NCBI GenBank assembly: GCA_013141385.1
Contig: JABFRB010000044.1
Span: forward strand, 1 to 46,041
DNA: 46,041 bases
Reading direction: 5' to 3'
From: Bacteroidales bacterium
GTDB taxonomy: Bacteria > Bacteroidota > Bacteroidia > Bacteroidales > Tenuifilaceae
Part shown: positions 1 through 7,724 of the stretch, in pieces
Layout: every line of letters begins with the position of its first letter
Position numbering within the stretch: position 1 is the stretch's first letter
The notes under the pieces: model-generated
The model's database searches: none
Told to the model about the DNA's origin: nothing
What the model saw: the letters and a program-made list of their open reading frames with translations, nothing else
Program-made: the position numbers and the translations under genes

Positions 1-74
1 TTCATAGTTTTCGTAGGCTTTCTCTGGGAGACCTATATTATACCCCTAATGTAATAAACATAACCTAAACTCTA

Positions 75-863
75 CTATTTCAAAGAACAATTTTTATCTT
101 TTTTTCTTAAGTCAACGACATTGATATTTGTATTATTAATTTCGTCCAAAACAAAATCTATTTTTTTAGCAGTTTGATTGTTAAAAGTATCAATTCTCAT
201 TTCAATTTTATTTAAATCCAATCTAATACTATCTATTTGCTCCTGCTTTATCTTAGTTTCCCCAGAGATAAAGTTTTTCAAATTTGCTACGGAACTGATG
301 ACTGACACCATAAGTGCGGAAAGTGCTATTATCCATTGTCTTCTATATCTTTGTTCTTCCCTTGCAATAAAACCTCGCTTGCAAAAACGTTTAAACTCAT
401 CTGTTGGAATAATATTCTTAATACAATATTTAAGCAATAAATCAATGTACCTCTCGTCTTCGATTTCACGTTTCATTCCACTTTCAGTTCCTTTTCCAAA
501 ACTAGTAATTTCAGTTACTACTTTTCTGCCGTCTTCAATTTTAAATAAACTACTTGTTTGATAGGTTAAGAGAAATCCTTCCTTTTCCAAAAGCTCTATA
601 AGGGATATTGTTGTAAATAATATATCTTCTATCTCAAATATCCATTCATTAATAGCCTTAATAACTGGAAGGTTAAAGTGAATTGTTACTTTTCTAGGAT
701 TAAAGCATACCGAAATGCATACTCCTTCGAGTTTATCTTCAATTAATTTTGTTAATGAAATATGCTGCCTATCAGCGGGCAGAGATGAGTTGCGGACATT
801 TTCATCTTTCTTAGTAAGAATTCTTTTACAAAGGCTTTTTTCGAATTTACTCAGTAACCTCAT
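75..863 (-). CDS. Hypothetical membrane protein with C-terminal coiled coil
   Basis: Unrecognised 262-aa protein. A soluble, charged N-terminal part (about residues 1-172) is followed by one clear membrane segment (about 177-197, starting after RYRRQW) and a polar tail (about 205-245) rich in I/L heptads (IDSIRLDLNKIEMRIDTF), probably a coiled coil. It has no signal peptide, so it is probably a tail-side inner-membrane protein. It lies about 190 bp downstream of the caspase-like gene on the same strand, in an accessory block with an R-M system and an IS element. The gap between the two is non-coding. A defence or stress role beside the caspase is inference only. Confidence 0.6.
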   Translation of the reverse strand: MRLLSKFEKSLCKRILTKKDENVRNSSLPADRQHISLTKLIEDKLEGVCISVCFNPRKVTIHFNLPVIKAINEWIFEIEDILFTTISLIELLEKEGFLLTYQTSSLFKIEDGRKVVTEITSFGKGTESGMKREIEDERYIDLLLKYCIKNIIPTDEFKRFCKRGFIAREEQRYRRQWIIALSALMVSVISSVANLKNFISGETKIKQEQIDSIRLDLNKIEMRIDTFNNQTAKKIDFVLDEINNTNINVVDLRKKDKNCSLK

Positions 864-906
864 TGTTCAGTAATTAATTATATTGTTCATTGTCCTCTGC
901 TTACCA

Positions 907-934
907 CTAACATTTCTGCGGCAAAAGCTGTTAG
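907..934. repeat. Short CTAACA/TGTTAG inverted repeat
   Basis: A 6-bp inverted repeat (CTAACA at 907-912, TGTTAG at 929-934) lies in the gap between the membrane-protein gene and the caspase gene. Similar CTAAC/GTTAG pairs occur at 5747-5780 and 7355-7402. Too short to be interpreted alone. Confidence 0.3.
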
Positions 935-1052
935 GGAATTAACTGCAACTTTTCATTCCACTGTAAACTTTTACTAAAGTACTAAAAACTTGCTTTTCTG
1001 TGCATCTGCCCCAATAGATTTTACCACGTGTTGGGTGCTGGCTTTTTTTTCT

Positions 1053-1979
1053 TCAATTCTTATTATCGTTAAGTAGAGAACCTATTAAAATACCTGCTAA
1101 TACAATCCCCGTGCTTACTAATATAACCTTTCCGATATCTTCATTTAAACTTTCTCTTACAAATTTTTTATAAGTCTTTAGTTGCTGTGGTTTATAATCT
1201 GGCTTAACTGCAAATGGCAAATTAATAGCCCTATCATCTGAAATGTAAATCTCTGGTCGCTGATTTGGTTCATTTTTTTGAGTATTAATCTGTGCTGTTT
1301 TGAAAACTTCAGCAACATTAAAAATTGGTTTATTCTCCCTTGATATTTTGTCTTTTACTACATGTAATAAACTTGAAGAAAACAAACCACCATAGTCATA
1401 ACCATAGTCCATTGAAGCGTTTCCTTCGGAGGTTGCAAATAACAAAACACGAGCCGTTTGAATTTTTGAGATATGTTCTTCATACATTGCTCTTGCTTTA
1501 ATTGGATTTGGATTTGGGAAGTTTATCCCTTCTAATAAAGGTACACCAGCAAATCCAATAAATTCGGGGTAACTTCTACAAGCGTCAATTATTGTTATTT
1601 GACGTTTTGCTCGCGTTGCTAAGTGTTTTTTTACTTCTGGTGCTTGATCTGAATTAAATATAACTCTTGGATTCTTATTTATGTCAGTATATCCATGACC
1701 CGAAAAATAAACAAATGCAAAATCAACATTTTCACAAGCACTTAAAGATGGTGAAACTTGTTCGAAAGTAGGGTTGAATGGAAAAGTTATAATTTCTTTT
1801 TCTGTCCAACCTCCACCAATAGATGATGTTAAAAAACCATATATATTTTCAATATCAGTTTTAACACCTGATAAATAATTACCAGCTTTGGGTGTTTTGG
1901 GGTCAGAGGGGCTTCCAATAAGCAATGCTAATCTTCTCATATACTTGTTTGTTTTTAACTTCTTTGTTGATTTTTCCAC
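1053..1979 (-). CDS. Caspase-like (peptidase C14) protease with C-terminal membrane anchor
   Basis: Cysteine protease of the caspase/metacaspase fold, 308 aa. The catalytic dyad is visible: His95 in YFSGHGY and Cys134 in IIDACRS, each after a hydrophobic beta strand. The downstream FATSEGNAS...YGGLFSSSL stretch (about 181-204) matches the usual substrate-loop region. A hydrophobic segment (about 284-303) near the C-terminus should anchor it in the membrane with the protease domain cytoplasmic. Met14 (1940) is an alternative start just before the first strand (RRLALLIG). Bacterial caspases often act as effectors of regulated cell death or in anti-phage systems; that role is inferred here from the R-M neighbourhood and the flanking membrane protein. 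The substrate is unknown. Confidence 0.85.
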   Translation of the reverse strand: MEKSTKKLKTNKYMRRLALLIGSPSDPKTPKAGNYLSGVKTDIENIYGFLTSSIGGGWTEKEIITFPFNPTFEQVSPSLSACENVDFAFVYFSGHGYTDINKNPRVIFNSDQAPEVKKHLATRAKRQITIIDACRSYPEFIGFAGVPLLEGINFPNPNPIKARAMYEEHISKIQTARVLLFATSEGNASMDYGYDYGGLFSSSLLHVVKDKISRENKPIFNVAEVFKTAQINTQKNEPNQRPEIYISDDRAINLPFAVKPDYKPQQLKTYKKFVRESLNEDIGKVILVSTGIVLAGILIGSLLNDNKN

Positions 1980-2043
1980 AGTAAACTCATTGTGAGAATC
2001 ATTCTAAACTTGCACACAATTCATTTACAGGTCATATTATACC

Positions 2044-2147
2044 AAACTTATCCACCCATTCTTGATGTATAACTTTAGTTCTTATTATCCTTCACAAAAT
2101 TAATCTTTTCCACCAATCATCAAACAAAACTTCTATTTTTTATAAAC
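2044..2147 (-). repeat. Imperfect ~104-bp direct repeat, copy A, with mini reading frame
   Basis: This stretch aligns with 7427-7529. The best-conserved part is 2082-2147 against 7464-7529. On the minus strand both copies read a peptide of the form K-x-E-V-x-F-D-D-W-W-x-R-L-x-L followed by a stop (copy A KIEVLFDDWWKRLIL), with base changes that mostly preserve the peptide. It may be the 3' remnant of a duplicated gene or a transposon end. The family is not recognised. Confidence 0.55.
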
Positions 2148-2153
2148 AAAAAA

Positions 2154-2184
2154 GAGTGTGTTTCAAAAGTTCGAAACACACCCT
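2154..2184 (-). terminator. Bidirectional intrinsic terminator after the DUF6261 gene
   Basis: GTGTGTTTC (2156-2164) pairs with GAAACACAC (2173-2181) across an 8-nt loop, with T runs on both sides. It lies about 90 bp beyond the stop of the DUF6261 gene. Confidence 0.7.
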
Positions 2185-2272
2185 TTTTATTTGTACTCCT
2201 TATTTGAGGAGATTTCTAAATATTCAAATCTCAGAGGCTAAACTTTTCTATTGATACAGCCCCTGCTTGGCA

Positions 2273-3037
2273 TTACGAGATGGTTACTGCATCGGAGGTG
2301 GAGTGTTTCTCATCGTTCTCCTTATCCTTACTCCTACCATTACGGGCAGCAATGGTGGTTTTGTAGTAGTTTATCATCTCGTTTACCTCACCAACAAATG
2401 TGGCAACGGTTGGTTTTGCTACGCCAAGAACTACAGAGGCATTTATCTTATCCACAATCCTATTGTATATTGGGTCAATAGCCTTGCGGGTTATCCGAAC
2501 ATCACCGTTATCGCGACCAGCATATTCGGTGTTACGCTCGTTGAATGCAGCCTGAAATTCATCGTTTTGCTTTTTCATCTCCGCAACCCATGATGTTATA
2601 CCAACTTTTTGCAAGTGGTTAGCGTTGGGCCTCTGCATAAGAGTGGTTAGCAGGTTAGTCATGGCAGTACTCTCCGCATTGTACGATAGGTTGCGGATAT
2701 CCCCGAAGTTGTCAATAATTCGCATTATTACCTCGGCGCTTGCAACCTCATCCGCAAAGGGGCTTAGAATGGTTGCCTTCACTTTTAGGTTAATGGCATT
2801 CCATGTTTTGTCGCGTACTAAATCCTGCTGCTCAATGCTTTTGGATTTACTACTGCCCATCTCCATTCGCATGGCGGTTTCCTGAACGCCTATGCTGGTA
2901 TTAAACTCCAAAACCTCGCTATCGATTCCTAATTCGGCAGCGGAGTGCTTTGTAATTAGAGCATTAAAATCGCTCATGTACTGATGATGTTCGTTATGAC
3001 GTAAACGAACCAAACTAATACCTTCAATTTTAATCAT
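2273..3037 (-). CDS. DUF6261 family protein
   Basis: 254-aa predicted all-alpha cytoplasmic protein of the Bacteroidota-restricted DUF6261 type, recognised from its overall pattern: an N-terminal I-x-x-I-x-L-x-x-L-R-H-N-E segment, a long helical middle, and a conserved FQAAFNERNTEYAGRD-like loop (about 164-179) followed by two more helices. The C-terminus is a charged low-complexity tail (RNGRSKDKENDEKHS). The function is unknown. A tandem ~82-bp repeat array lies directly upstream and a terminator downstream, so it looks like a stand-alone unit. Confidence 0.75.
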   Translation of the reverse strand: MIKIEGISLVRLRHNEHHQYMSDFNALITKHSAAELGIDSEVLEFNTSIGVQETAMRMEMGSSKSKSIEQQDLVRDKTWNAINLKVKATILSPFADEVASAEVIMRIIDNFGDIRNLSYNAESTAMTNLLTTLMQRPNANHLQKVGITSWVAEMKKQNDEFQAAFNERNTEYAGRDNGDVRITRKAIDPIYNRIVDKINASVVLGVAKPTVATFVGEVNEMINYYKTTIAARNGRSKDKENDEKHSTSDAVTIS

Positions 3038-3160
3038 AATTTTAAATGCTTTTTAATATTGTATTATAAAATTAAAAAGGATTATTTAATTGACCAATAG
3101 CCCTCCGTGGTTTTAAGAATAATTAGCTGTAGGTGCATGTTTCTTGCCTAAAACTGGGGT

Positions 3161-3463
3161 GAGTAAAAAACGGCGGTTTTTTCTTTGCCACAATCTCAGG
3201 CGAGTAAAAAACAGCTGTTGAAGCCTTGCCCTGAGTTTTAGAAGCAAAAAAACAACGGTTTTTTCCTTGCCAGAATCTCAGGCAAGCAAAAAACAGCTGT
3301 TGAAACCTTGCCTTGAATTTTAGAAGCCAAAAAACAACGGTTTTTCCTTTGCCAGAATCTCAGGCAAGCAAAAAACAGCTGTTGAAGCCTTGCCTTGAAT
3401 TTTAGAAGCCCAAAAAACAACAGTTTTTTCTTTGCCAGAATCTCAGACGAGTAAAAAACTACG
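3161..3463. repeat. Tandem array of ~82-bp repeats (each two ~41-bp half units)
   Basis: Three full copies and a partial one with spacings of 82, 82 and 83 bp (anchors at 3175, 3257, 3339 and 3422). Each unit has two related halves that begin AAAAAACA(A/G)C and contain CTTGCC. One half carries a CTTGCC/GGCAAG stem, the other a CAGCTG palindrome. Copies are nearly identical, suggesting recent expansion. The unit length is not a multiple of three, so the reading frame changes every copy and open frames through it are unlikely to be genes. Confidence 0.85.
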
Positions 3464-3559
3464 GGTTAAGCTATACCAAGAGTTTTGGTATAATCTCTTT
3501 CAATGAATCAATAGATCTTTGATTTTGTATTGGTGCGGTCTGAGATCGCTATTTAGTTA

Positions 3560-3614
3560 CGACGAAGTTATGGTTAACGCCTAAATTTTTACAAGCAGGG
3601 AGTTAACTTCGTCG
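3560..3614 (-). repeat. 11-bp inverted repeat downstream of the R-M operon
   Basis: CGACGAAGTTA (3560-3570) and TAACTTCGTCG (3604-3614) are perfect arms around a 33-bp spacer containing two GTTAAC sites. It starts about 20 bp after the endonuclease stop codon. It could terminate the R-M transcript or mark the edge of a mobile unit. There is no strong T run. Confidence 0.5.
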
Positions 3615-3636
3615 AATTCCCTGCGGTCGTTTGACT

Positions 3637-4695
3637 TTAGCTCCACAATTTGTCAAATAGTTTGTCATAACCACGCTGATTATAAAACTTTGTAAACTCT
3701 AAATTGTCAGATGCTGGAAATTCAATTTTGATTTCTTCTGAAAGGTTTTTCAAAACTTTGTCGCCAACTGATTTTGAAAACTTTCCTCTCAATGCTTTCT
3801 CATACCAAGTATGCAAATCACTTTCTGTTACGATGCTTTGTATTTTAGATTTCCAACCGATTTGATTTAGCAACGAAACAATAAGTTTCTGTTCGCTGTC
3901 TTTGCAAACAATTACAATTCTATCTGCCGAAACTGAAGTAACAATATTTTCTGCAAGTTCTTCAGTCAGGGATAAATGTTTAATTTGAATTACAAGTCCG
4001 AAGTTAGCCCACATATCAAGTCCTCTGTCTGCTGCATTTGTAACGCCAACACGATTTATTCTTGCTGGCACTTTCATTTTATTTTGTTTAGGAGTAAGAC
4101 GAATAACTTTTTGCGCAAAGTCCTCAAACTCTTTGAAAATGTCTTCCTTTGCAGGGTTCATACTTACTTCAACTGAAACTTCCAACGCTTCAACAAGTGC
4201 AGAGAAAAGAGAAAACACAATTATCTCATAAATTTTATCAATGCTTCTTCTTAACCCTGGCTCATTCCAAAACAGTGCAAGAAACTCATCAAGTTTGAAA
4301 TTGTTTTTATCGTGTGAATTGCAATAGTCATTTCCTGTTGACATTTGAGAAAACCTTTCTGAAAATCTGCGGTAGATATACGCCTCTACAATTCCTTTTT
4401 TATTACGATTTTCTTTCCCAAGCACAACTAATGTTGAGGGTGGAATAGCATTTTCATTAAAAATATCGTCTTGGTATCGTGCTGAAGAAGTGCTTGTTCT
4501 GCCCAAAAATTTGTTGCAAATAACATCTCTCCACCGCTTTGAAACATTGCGATAGGTTTGTAAATCAGAAAGAGTAATATCTTTTTCCGTTCTATCTCTG
4601 TGTAGAATTTCTGCAATTTGAATTGGCTTGTAAAGATGAACTCTTGCTTTAGAGATTACTTTATCAATGGACTGCTTGGCTTCTTTTATATTCAT
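3637..4695 (-). CDS. HaeII-type type II restriction endonuclease
   Basis: 352 aa, the length I recall for the HaeII endonuclease family, and I recognise its N-terminal pattern (KARVHLYKPIQIAEILHRDR, YRNVSKRWRD, STSSARYQDD). By family knowledge it should cleave double-stranded DNA at the degenerate RGCGCY site; the actual specificity is inferred. A plausible PD-(D/E)xK-like core is Asp227 (GLDMW) with IQIKH (residues 236-240). The start overlaps the 3' end of the methyltransferase gene by 32 bp, so the endonuclease is translated after, and probably coupled to, its protective methylase. No controller (C) protein is adjacent. Confidence 0.85.
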   Translation of the reverse strand: MNIKEAKQSIDKVISKARVHLYKPIQIAEILHRDRTEKDITLSDLQTYRNVSKRWRDVICNKFLGRTSTSSARYQDDIFNENAIPPSTLVVLGKENRNKKGIVEAYIYRRFSERFSQMSTGNDYCNSHDKNNFKLDEFLALFWNEPGLRRSIDKIYEIIVFSLFSALVEALEVSVEVSMNPAKEDIFKEFEDFAQKVIRLTPKQNKMKVPARINRVGVTNAADRGLDMWANFGLVIQIKHLSLTEELAENIVTSVSADRIVIVCKDSEQKLIVSLLNQIGWKSKIQSIVTESDLHTWYEKALRGKFSKSVGDKVLKNLSEEIKIEFPASDNLEFTKFYNQRGYDKLFDKLWS

Positions 4696-5659
4696 TTTGC
4701 GGTACTAATAATTTTAGTTGAACTGCTTCTTTTCTTGCTGTTTCTTGGTTTTTCAAAGCACTTATAATTTCGCCTGCAATGGCTTTAATAACTGGAACAG
4801 AAACCGAATTTCCTGCAACTTTTCTTGCTTGTGAATATGGAATATTTATTTTAAATGTGTCTGGAAAACCTTGTAAACGCAACATTTCTCTGTCTGTTAG
4901 TCGCCTTACGCCATTTACAACAAGGTAATTATAACTTCCTCCTGCTCTTAATGCACACGAATAAGGTAATGCAGAAATATTACCACCAATGTTTTCGTGC
5001 CAAACAGACGGATAGGGAGGAATGCCCTTAACCGCATTTAATCTTTTTTCTTTCAGTTGGTCTGATAGAAAATAACTTTTAGGAATGTCTTCGTCCTTTT
5101 GTAAAATAGTTGTCAATGGTTGATAATAACCAAGTGGTTTAGGAAACTTAAAATGAATAGGGTTGCGAAAACCTACTATGTAAATGCGTTCCCTTTTTTG
5201 TGGCACACCGAAGTCAAGTGAATTAAAAACTTTATGATAAACAGTATAACCAAGTCCTTTTAGTTTTTCTAAAATAGTAGCAAAAGTTAGTCCTTTGTCA
5301 TGTGTTGTCAAACGCTTTACATTTTCTAATAAAAACGCTTGCGGTTTTTTAGCTTCTAAAATTGCTTCAATGTTGAAGAATAAAGTTCCTCTTGTGTCTG
5401 CAAATCCAAGTCCTTTTCCAGCAATACTAAATGGTTGACAAGGAAAACCTGCCAATAAAATGTCATGGTCTGGAATGTCTTGTGGTGCAATTTCATTGAT
5501 GTCGCCAAAAGGCTTTTCGCCAAAATTTGCTTCATACATTGTCTGCGCTGACTTGTCCCATTCTGATGTAAAAACATTTTCACAACCGTATGCCTCAAAG
5601 CCAAGTCGTATGCCACCAATACCTGCAAAAAGGTCAATTGTTTTATATTTTTTTATCAT
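4664..5659 (-). CDS. DNA (cytosine-5) methyltransferase of the HaeII-type R-M system
   Basis: 331-aa C5-cytosine methylase that protects host sites from the partner nuclease. The ordered motifs are all visible: I DLFAGIGGIRLGF (9-21), IV GFPCQPFS with catalytic Cys74, VI ENV (112-114), VIII QKRERIYIVG (154-163), then a target-recognition region, IX RRLTDREMLRLQGFP and X GNSVSVPVI. It is the first gene of a two-gene operon and overlaps the endonuclease start by 32 bp. It is intact, so the system is probably active. The site (RGCGCY) is inferred from the partner. Confidence 0.92.
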   Translation of the reverse strand: MIKKYKTIDLFAGIGGIRLGFEAYGCENVFTSEWDKSAQTMYEANFGEKPFGDINEIAPQDIPDHDILLAGFPCQPFSIAGKGLGFADTRGTLFFNIEAILEAKKPQAFLLENVKRLTTHDKGLTFATILEKLKGLGYTVYHKVFNSLDFGVPQKRERIYIVGFRNPIHFKFPKPLGYYQPLTTILQKDEDIPKSYFLSDQLKEKRLNAVKGIPPYPSVWHENIGGNISALPYSCALRAGGSYNYLVVNGVRRLTDREMLRLQGFPDTFKINIPYSQARKVAGNSVSVPVIKAIAGEIISALKNQETARKEAVQLKLLVPQNEYKRSQAVH

Positions 5660-5746
5660 TCAGTTTTATCTTTTTCTATTCGTCCAAAAATAGTCATAAT
5701 ACTTGCTTGTTTTCTCGTTTTTGTTTATAAGTTATGAACGTTCAAT

Positions 5747-5780
5747 GTTAGCACGGGCTGTTTTTAGGGTTCTAACTAAC
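5747..5780. repeat. GTTAG/CTAAC pair between R-M operon and IS110
   Basis: GTTAG at 5747-5751 and CTAAC at 5772-5776, repeated at 5776-5780, lie in the gap between the methyltransferase start and the transposase stop. It may be host sequence next to the IS end or a trace of an older cassette boundary. Confidence 0.3.
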
Positions 5781-5801
5781 GTTTTTGTAAAATACTGCAA
5801 A

Positions 5802-7160
5802 TCATGTTGGTATAATTTTCAGATCATCTGCAGTTAAATCAAATTTAGCGATTTGCTTTTGAATTCTTTTCACAATACCAAGTTTTCTTTTTTGATCCAG
5901 AAACAGGTATCCTTCCGGATTGACGTACGGGGTACCTTTAACGACCATATTCCATATGATGACGGCAAGCTTTCTTGCAGTTGCGCTGATTGCAGAAACA
6001 CGCCCTTTCCTAAAGTTGATCCGTTGAAAAAAGTCTCTCAGGGGCGTTGATTCCTTCAGATTTCCTATAGCATTTGCTGCATTCCTTAGCGCTATTTTAA
6101 GCCTGTTGCTCCCTTTGGGAACTCTGCTCGAAAGCACTTTTCCTCCGCTAACCTTATTGTTTGGAGCTAACCTGAGCCAGGAGGTGAACTGTTTTGCTGT
6201 AGGGAATTTTCTGATGCCTTCAACGCCGACTTCGCTCATGATTGTCAGGGCTGTAGAATAGCTCATCCCTTCAATGGCAAGCAGATCGATGCCCTCAAAC
6301 ATCTGGTAGGACTTCAGGTTTAGGTCAATGTCCTTGGGGGTATTTTTATTGACCCTCTTGTAGGTTTTCGGTTCAATGAAGTGCTGCTTCTTGTTGTCAT
6401 CCTGCTCAATAATTTCATTGAGCGTCTCCGCTATCATTTGATCGCATTCCGATACCTTTTTTTGAAGATGGTCATACGTGTCAAGCTCCTGTTTGAGCGC
6501 AAACAGGTAGTCTTTTCTGCCATTGGTCTGAAGCGCTTTGGCAATTTCTGCTTCACTTCTTTTACAGTTCCCGTGGCGAAGGGAGGCTAATTTCTCGGGC
6601 CTGGTTTCTCCCCCGCAGATGGCGCGAATGATGCTTAATCCGGTCAACCCACACGTATCTTTTACCACAACGTCTAACCGGAGGTTTAGCAGGCGCAGGT
6701 ATTTTTGCATCTTCTTGGACGTGGAGGCTGCCGAATGCAGCAGATTTGCCCTTTGACGGCAGTAGGTGCGTAGCTGCTCCGTTTTACCATCGGGGAGAAA
6801 GCTGCTGGTGAGCAACCCTAGGCTGTGCAGCTTTTGTATCCACTGACAGTCCTTGATATCTGTTTTCTTGCCTTTGATGTTCTTGGTGAATTTACCATTG
6901 CACAGGATCACGTGAAAACCTTTTGAGATCAGAATGGCGTAGAGGTTTTGCCAGTAGGTTCCGGTGCTTTCCATGGCAATCGTTTTAATCTCGTTCTCGT
7001 TGAGCCATTCGGCCATTTCAAAAAGATCCTGATTAAAAACACCGAACTCCCTGATGTCCTGTTCCCGCTGCCCAACTGCCACCCAATGAGAGCGGCTTCC
7101 AATATCAACCCCCGCAGCATGAGGGTTGACTATTTCCATTGAAATCTCTTTTTCTTCCAT
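5802..7160 (-). CDS. IS110 family transposase (DEDD recombinase)
   Basis: 452-aa RNA-guided-type recombinase. The N-terminal RuvC-like DEDD domain has Asp19 (GVDIGSRSH), Glu64 (AMESTGTYW), Asp101 and Asp104 (KKTDIKDCQW). A helical middle region leads to the C-terminal transposase domain (SYSTALTIMSEVG, FTSWLRLAPNNKVSGGK, KIALRNAANAI) with the conserved Ser-containing SGGK region. It is longer than the ~330-400 aa typical of the family because of the C-terminal tail. It is intact, so the element may be active. The start ATG at 7160 follows the long leader; Met8 (MEIVNPHAAG) is an alternative start. Confidence 0.95.
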   Translation of the reverse strand: MEEKEISMEIVNPHAAGVDIGSRSHWVAVGQREQDIREFGVFNQDLFEMAEWLNENEIKTIAMESTGTYWQNLYAILISKGFHVILCNGKFTKNIKGKKTDIKDCQWIQKLHSLGLLTSSFLPDGKTEQLRTYCRQRANLLHSAASTSKKMQKYLRLLNLRLDVVVKDTCGLTGLSIIRAICGGETRPEKLASLRHGNCKRSEAEIAKALQTNGRKDYLFALKQELDTYDHLQKKVSECDQMIAETLNEIIEQDDNKKQHFIEPKTYKRVNKNTPKDIDLNLKSYQMFEGIDLLAIEGMSYSTALTIMSEVGVEGIRKFPTAKQFTSWLRLAPNNKVSGGKVLSSRVPKGSNRLKIALRNAANAIGNLKESTPLRDFFQRINFRKGRVSAISATARKLAVIIWNMVVKGTPYVNPEGYLFLDQKRKLGIVKRIQKQIAKFDLTADDLKIIPT

Positions 7161-7316
7161 CGTTTTTGGCTATAAAAAGCTCTTAGGAGATGTGCTTTGG
7201 GCAAAGTAATTATTCTAATCGGGGTTGTAAACCACCACTGAAGTCATCGCAAACATCTCAACCAGGATTGCGCCCGTGCTTTAATGCAACAGTTTAAAAA
7301 TCGGCCTTACAAAGAG
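7161..7316 (-). ncRNA. Candidate IS110 bridge RNA (transposase 5' leader)
   Basis: IS110-group elements encode a structured bridge RNA of about 150-200 nt between the left end and the transposase start; it carries target- and donor-binding loops. Here a -7 element at 7323-7330 would start transcription near 7316, giving a ~156-nt leader. Short stems are visible in it (GGTT-GTA-AACC near 7225-7235; CTTTG-CC-CAAAG near 7197-7208). The structure and loops were not computed. Confidence 0.55.
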
Positions 7317-7322
7317 CTGACA

Positions 7323-7330
7323 CAAAGATA
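7323..7330 (-). promoter_or_regulatory. -7 promoter element of the IS110 leader
   Basis: TATCTTTG on the minus strand matches the Bacteroidota -7 consensus TAnnTTTG, 163 bp upstream of the transposase start and inside the element end. Confidence 0.5.
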
Positions 7331-7354
7331 AAAAGTAGATGGTAATTTTCCCAC

Positions 7355-7402
7355 GTTAGCCTCGGAAGTCAATGGTGTGGTATAGGGTGGATTGCGCCTA
7401 AC
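7355..7402. repeat. GTTAG/CTAAC pair upstream of the IS110 element
   Basis: GTTAG at 7355-7359 and CTAAC at 7398-7402, both inside similar ACG-flanked contexts, just outside the probable left end of the IS. It resembles the pair at 5747-5780 on the other side of the element. Confidence 0.3.
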
Positions 7403-7426
7403 ACGTTTATATGTCTGTTTTTTTTC

Positions 7427-7529
7427 AAACCTCTACACCCATTTATATCTATAGGTCTGTTTTTTAATATCCTTTTACAAATTTAGTCTTTCCCACCAAT
7501 CGTCAAACATAACTTCTGTTTTTTATAAC
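7427..7529 (-). repeat. Imperfect ~104-bp direct repeat, copy B, with mini reading frame
   Basis: Partner of 2044-2147. On the minus strand it reads KTEVMFDDWWERLNL and a stop, matching copy A in the D-D-W-W core. The AT-rich sequence after the stop also aligns. The two copies bracket the DUF6261, R-M and IS110 genes. Confidence 0.55.
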
Positions 7530-7633
7530 TATAGGCAGTTACTACCGATTGGAAATATATTCATCATCGGCATAAACCAAATTTGAAGTTAAGGATTTTT
7601 GGGGTTATATCCTGCTTGTAATTGCTACACTGT

Positions 7634-7666
7634 AACCCCGTCAGGGTTTCGAACCCTGACGGGGTT
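7634..7666. repeat. Perfect 15-bp palindromic hairpin (REP-like)
   Basis: AACCCCGTCAGGGTT and its exact complement flank a 3-nt loop (TCG). It is GC-rich in AT-rich surroundings, about 60 bp past the stop of the S41 protease gene. It looks like a dispersed palindromic repeat; a terminator role is possible but there is no T run. Confidence 0.7.
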
Positions 7667-7724
7667 TGCGTTAAACCCAAGAGTTATATATAATTTTGGA
7701 GGATTACCTTCTTGCCAGCGTATG

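Larger units (their letters stand above)
5790..7345 (-). mobile_element. IS110-family insertion sequence (ends approximate)
   Basis: A single DEDD transposase gene with a short downstream flank and a longer upstream non-coding end, the layout of the IS110 (not IS1111) group. IS110 elements have no long terminal inverted repeats and usually make no target duplication, so the exact ends cannot be read from sequence alone. The limits given are estimates. Confidence 0.6.

Noticed and set aside
3238-3420. Minus-strand 60-codon open frame through the repeats
   Set aside because: It follows the repeat period, which is not a multiple of three, and its composition (runs of F, K, Q) reflects repeat sequence rather than a protein.
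3161-3463. The tandem repeats as a CRISPR array
   Set aside because: The units are contiguous with no unique spacers, and no cas genes are present.
907-7402. Integron with attC sites
   Set aside because: The CTAAC/GTTAG pairs are short and irregular and no integrase is present; kept only as a low-interest observation.
7634-7666. Terminator of the RiPP operon
   Set aside because: The stem is strong but lacks a T run and looks like a dispersed palindrome, so it is listed as a repeat.
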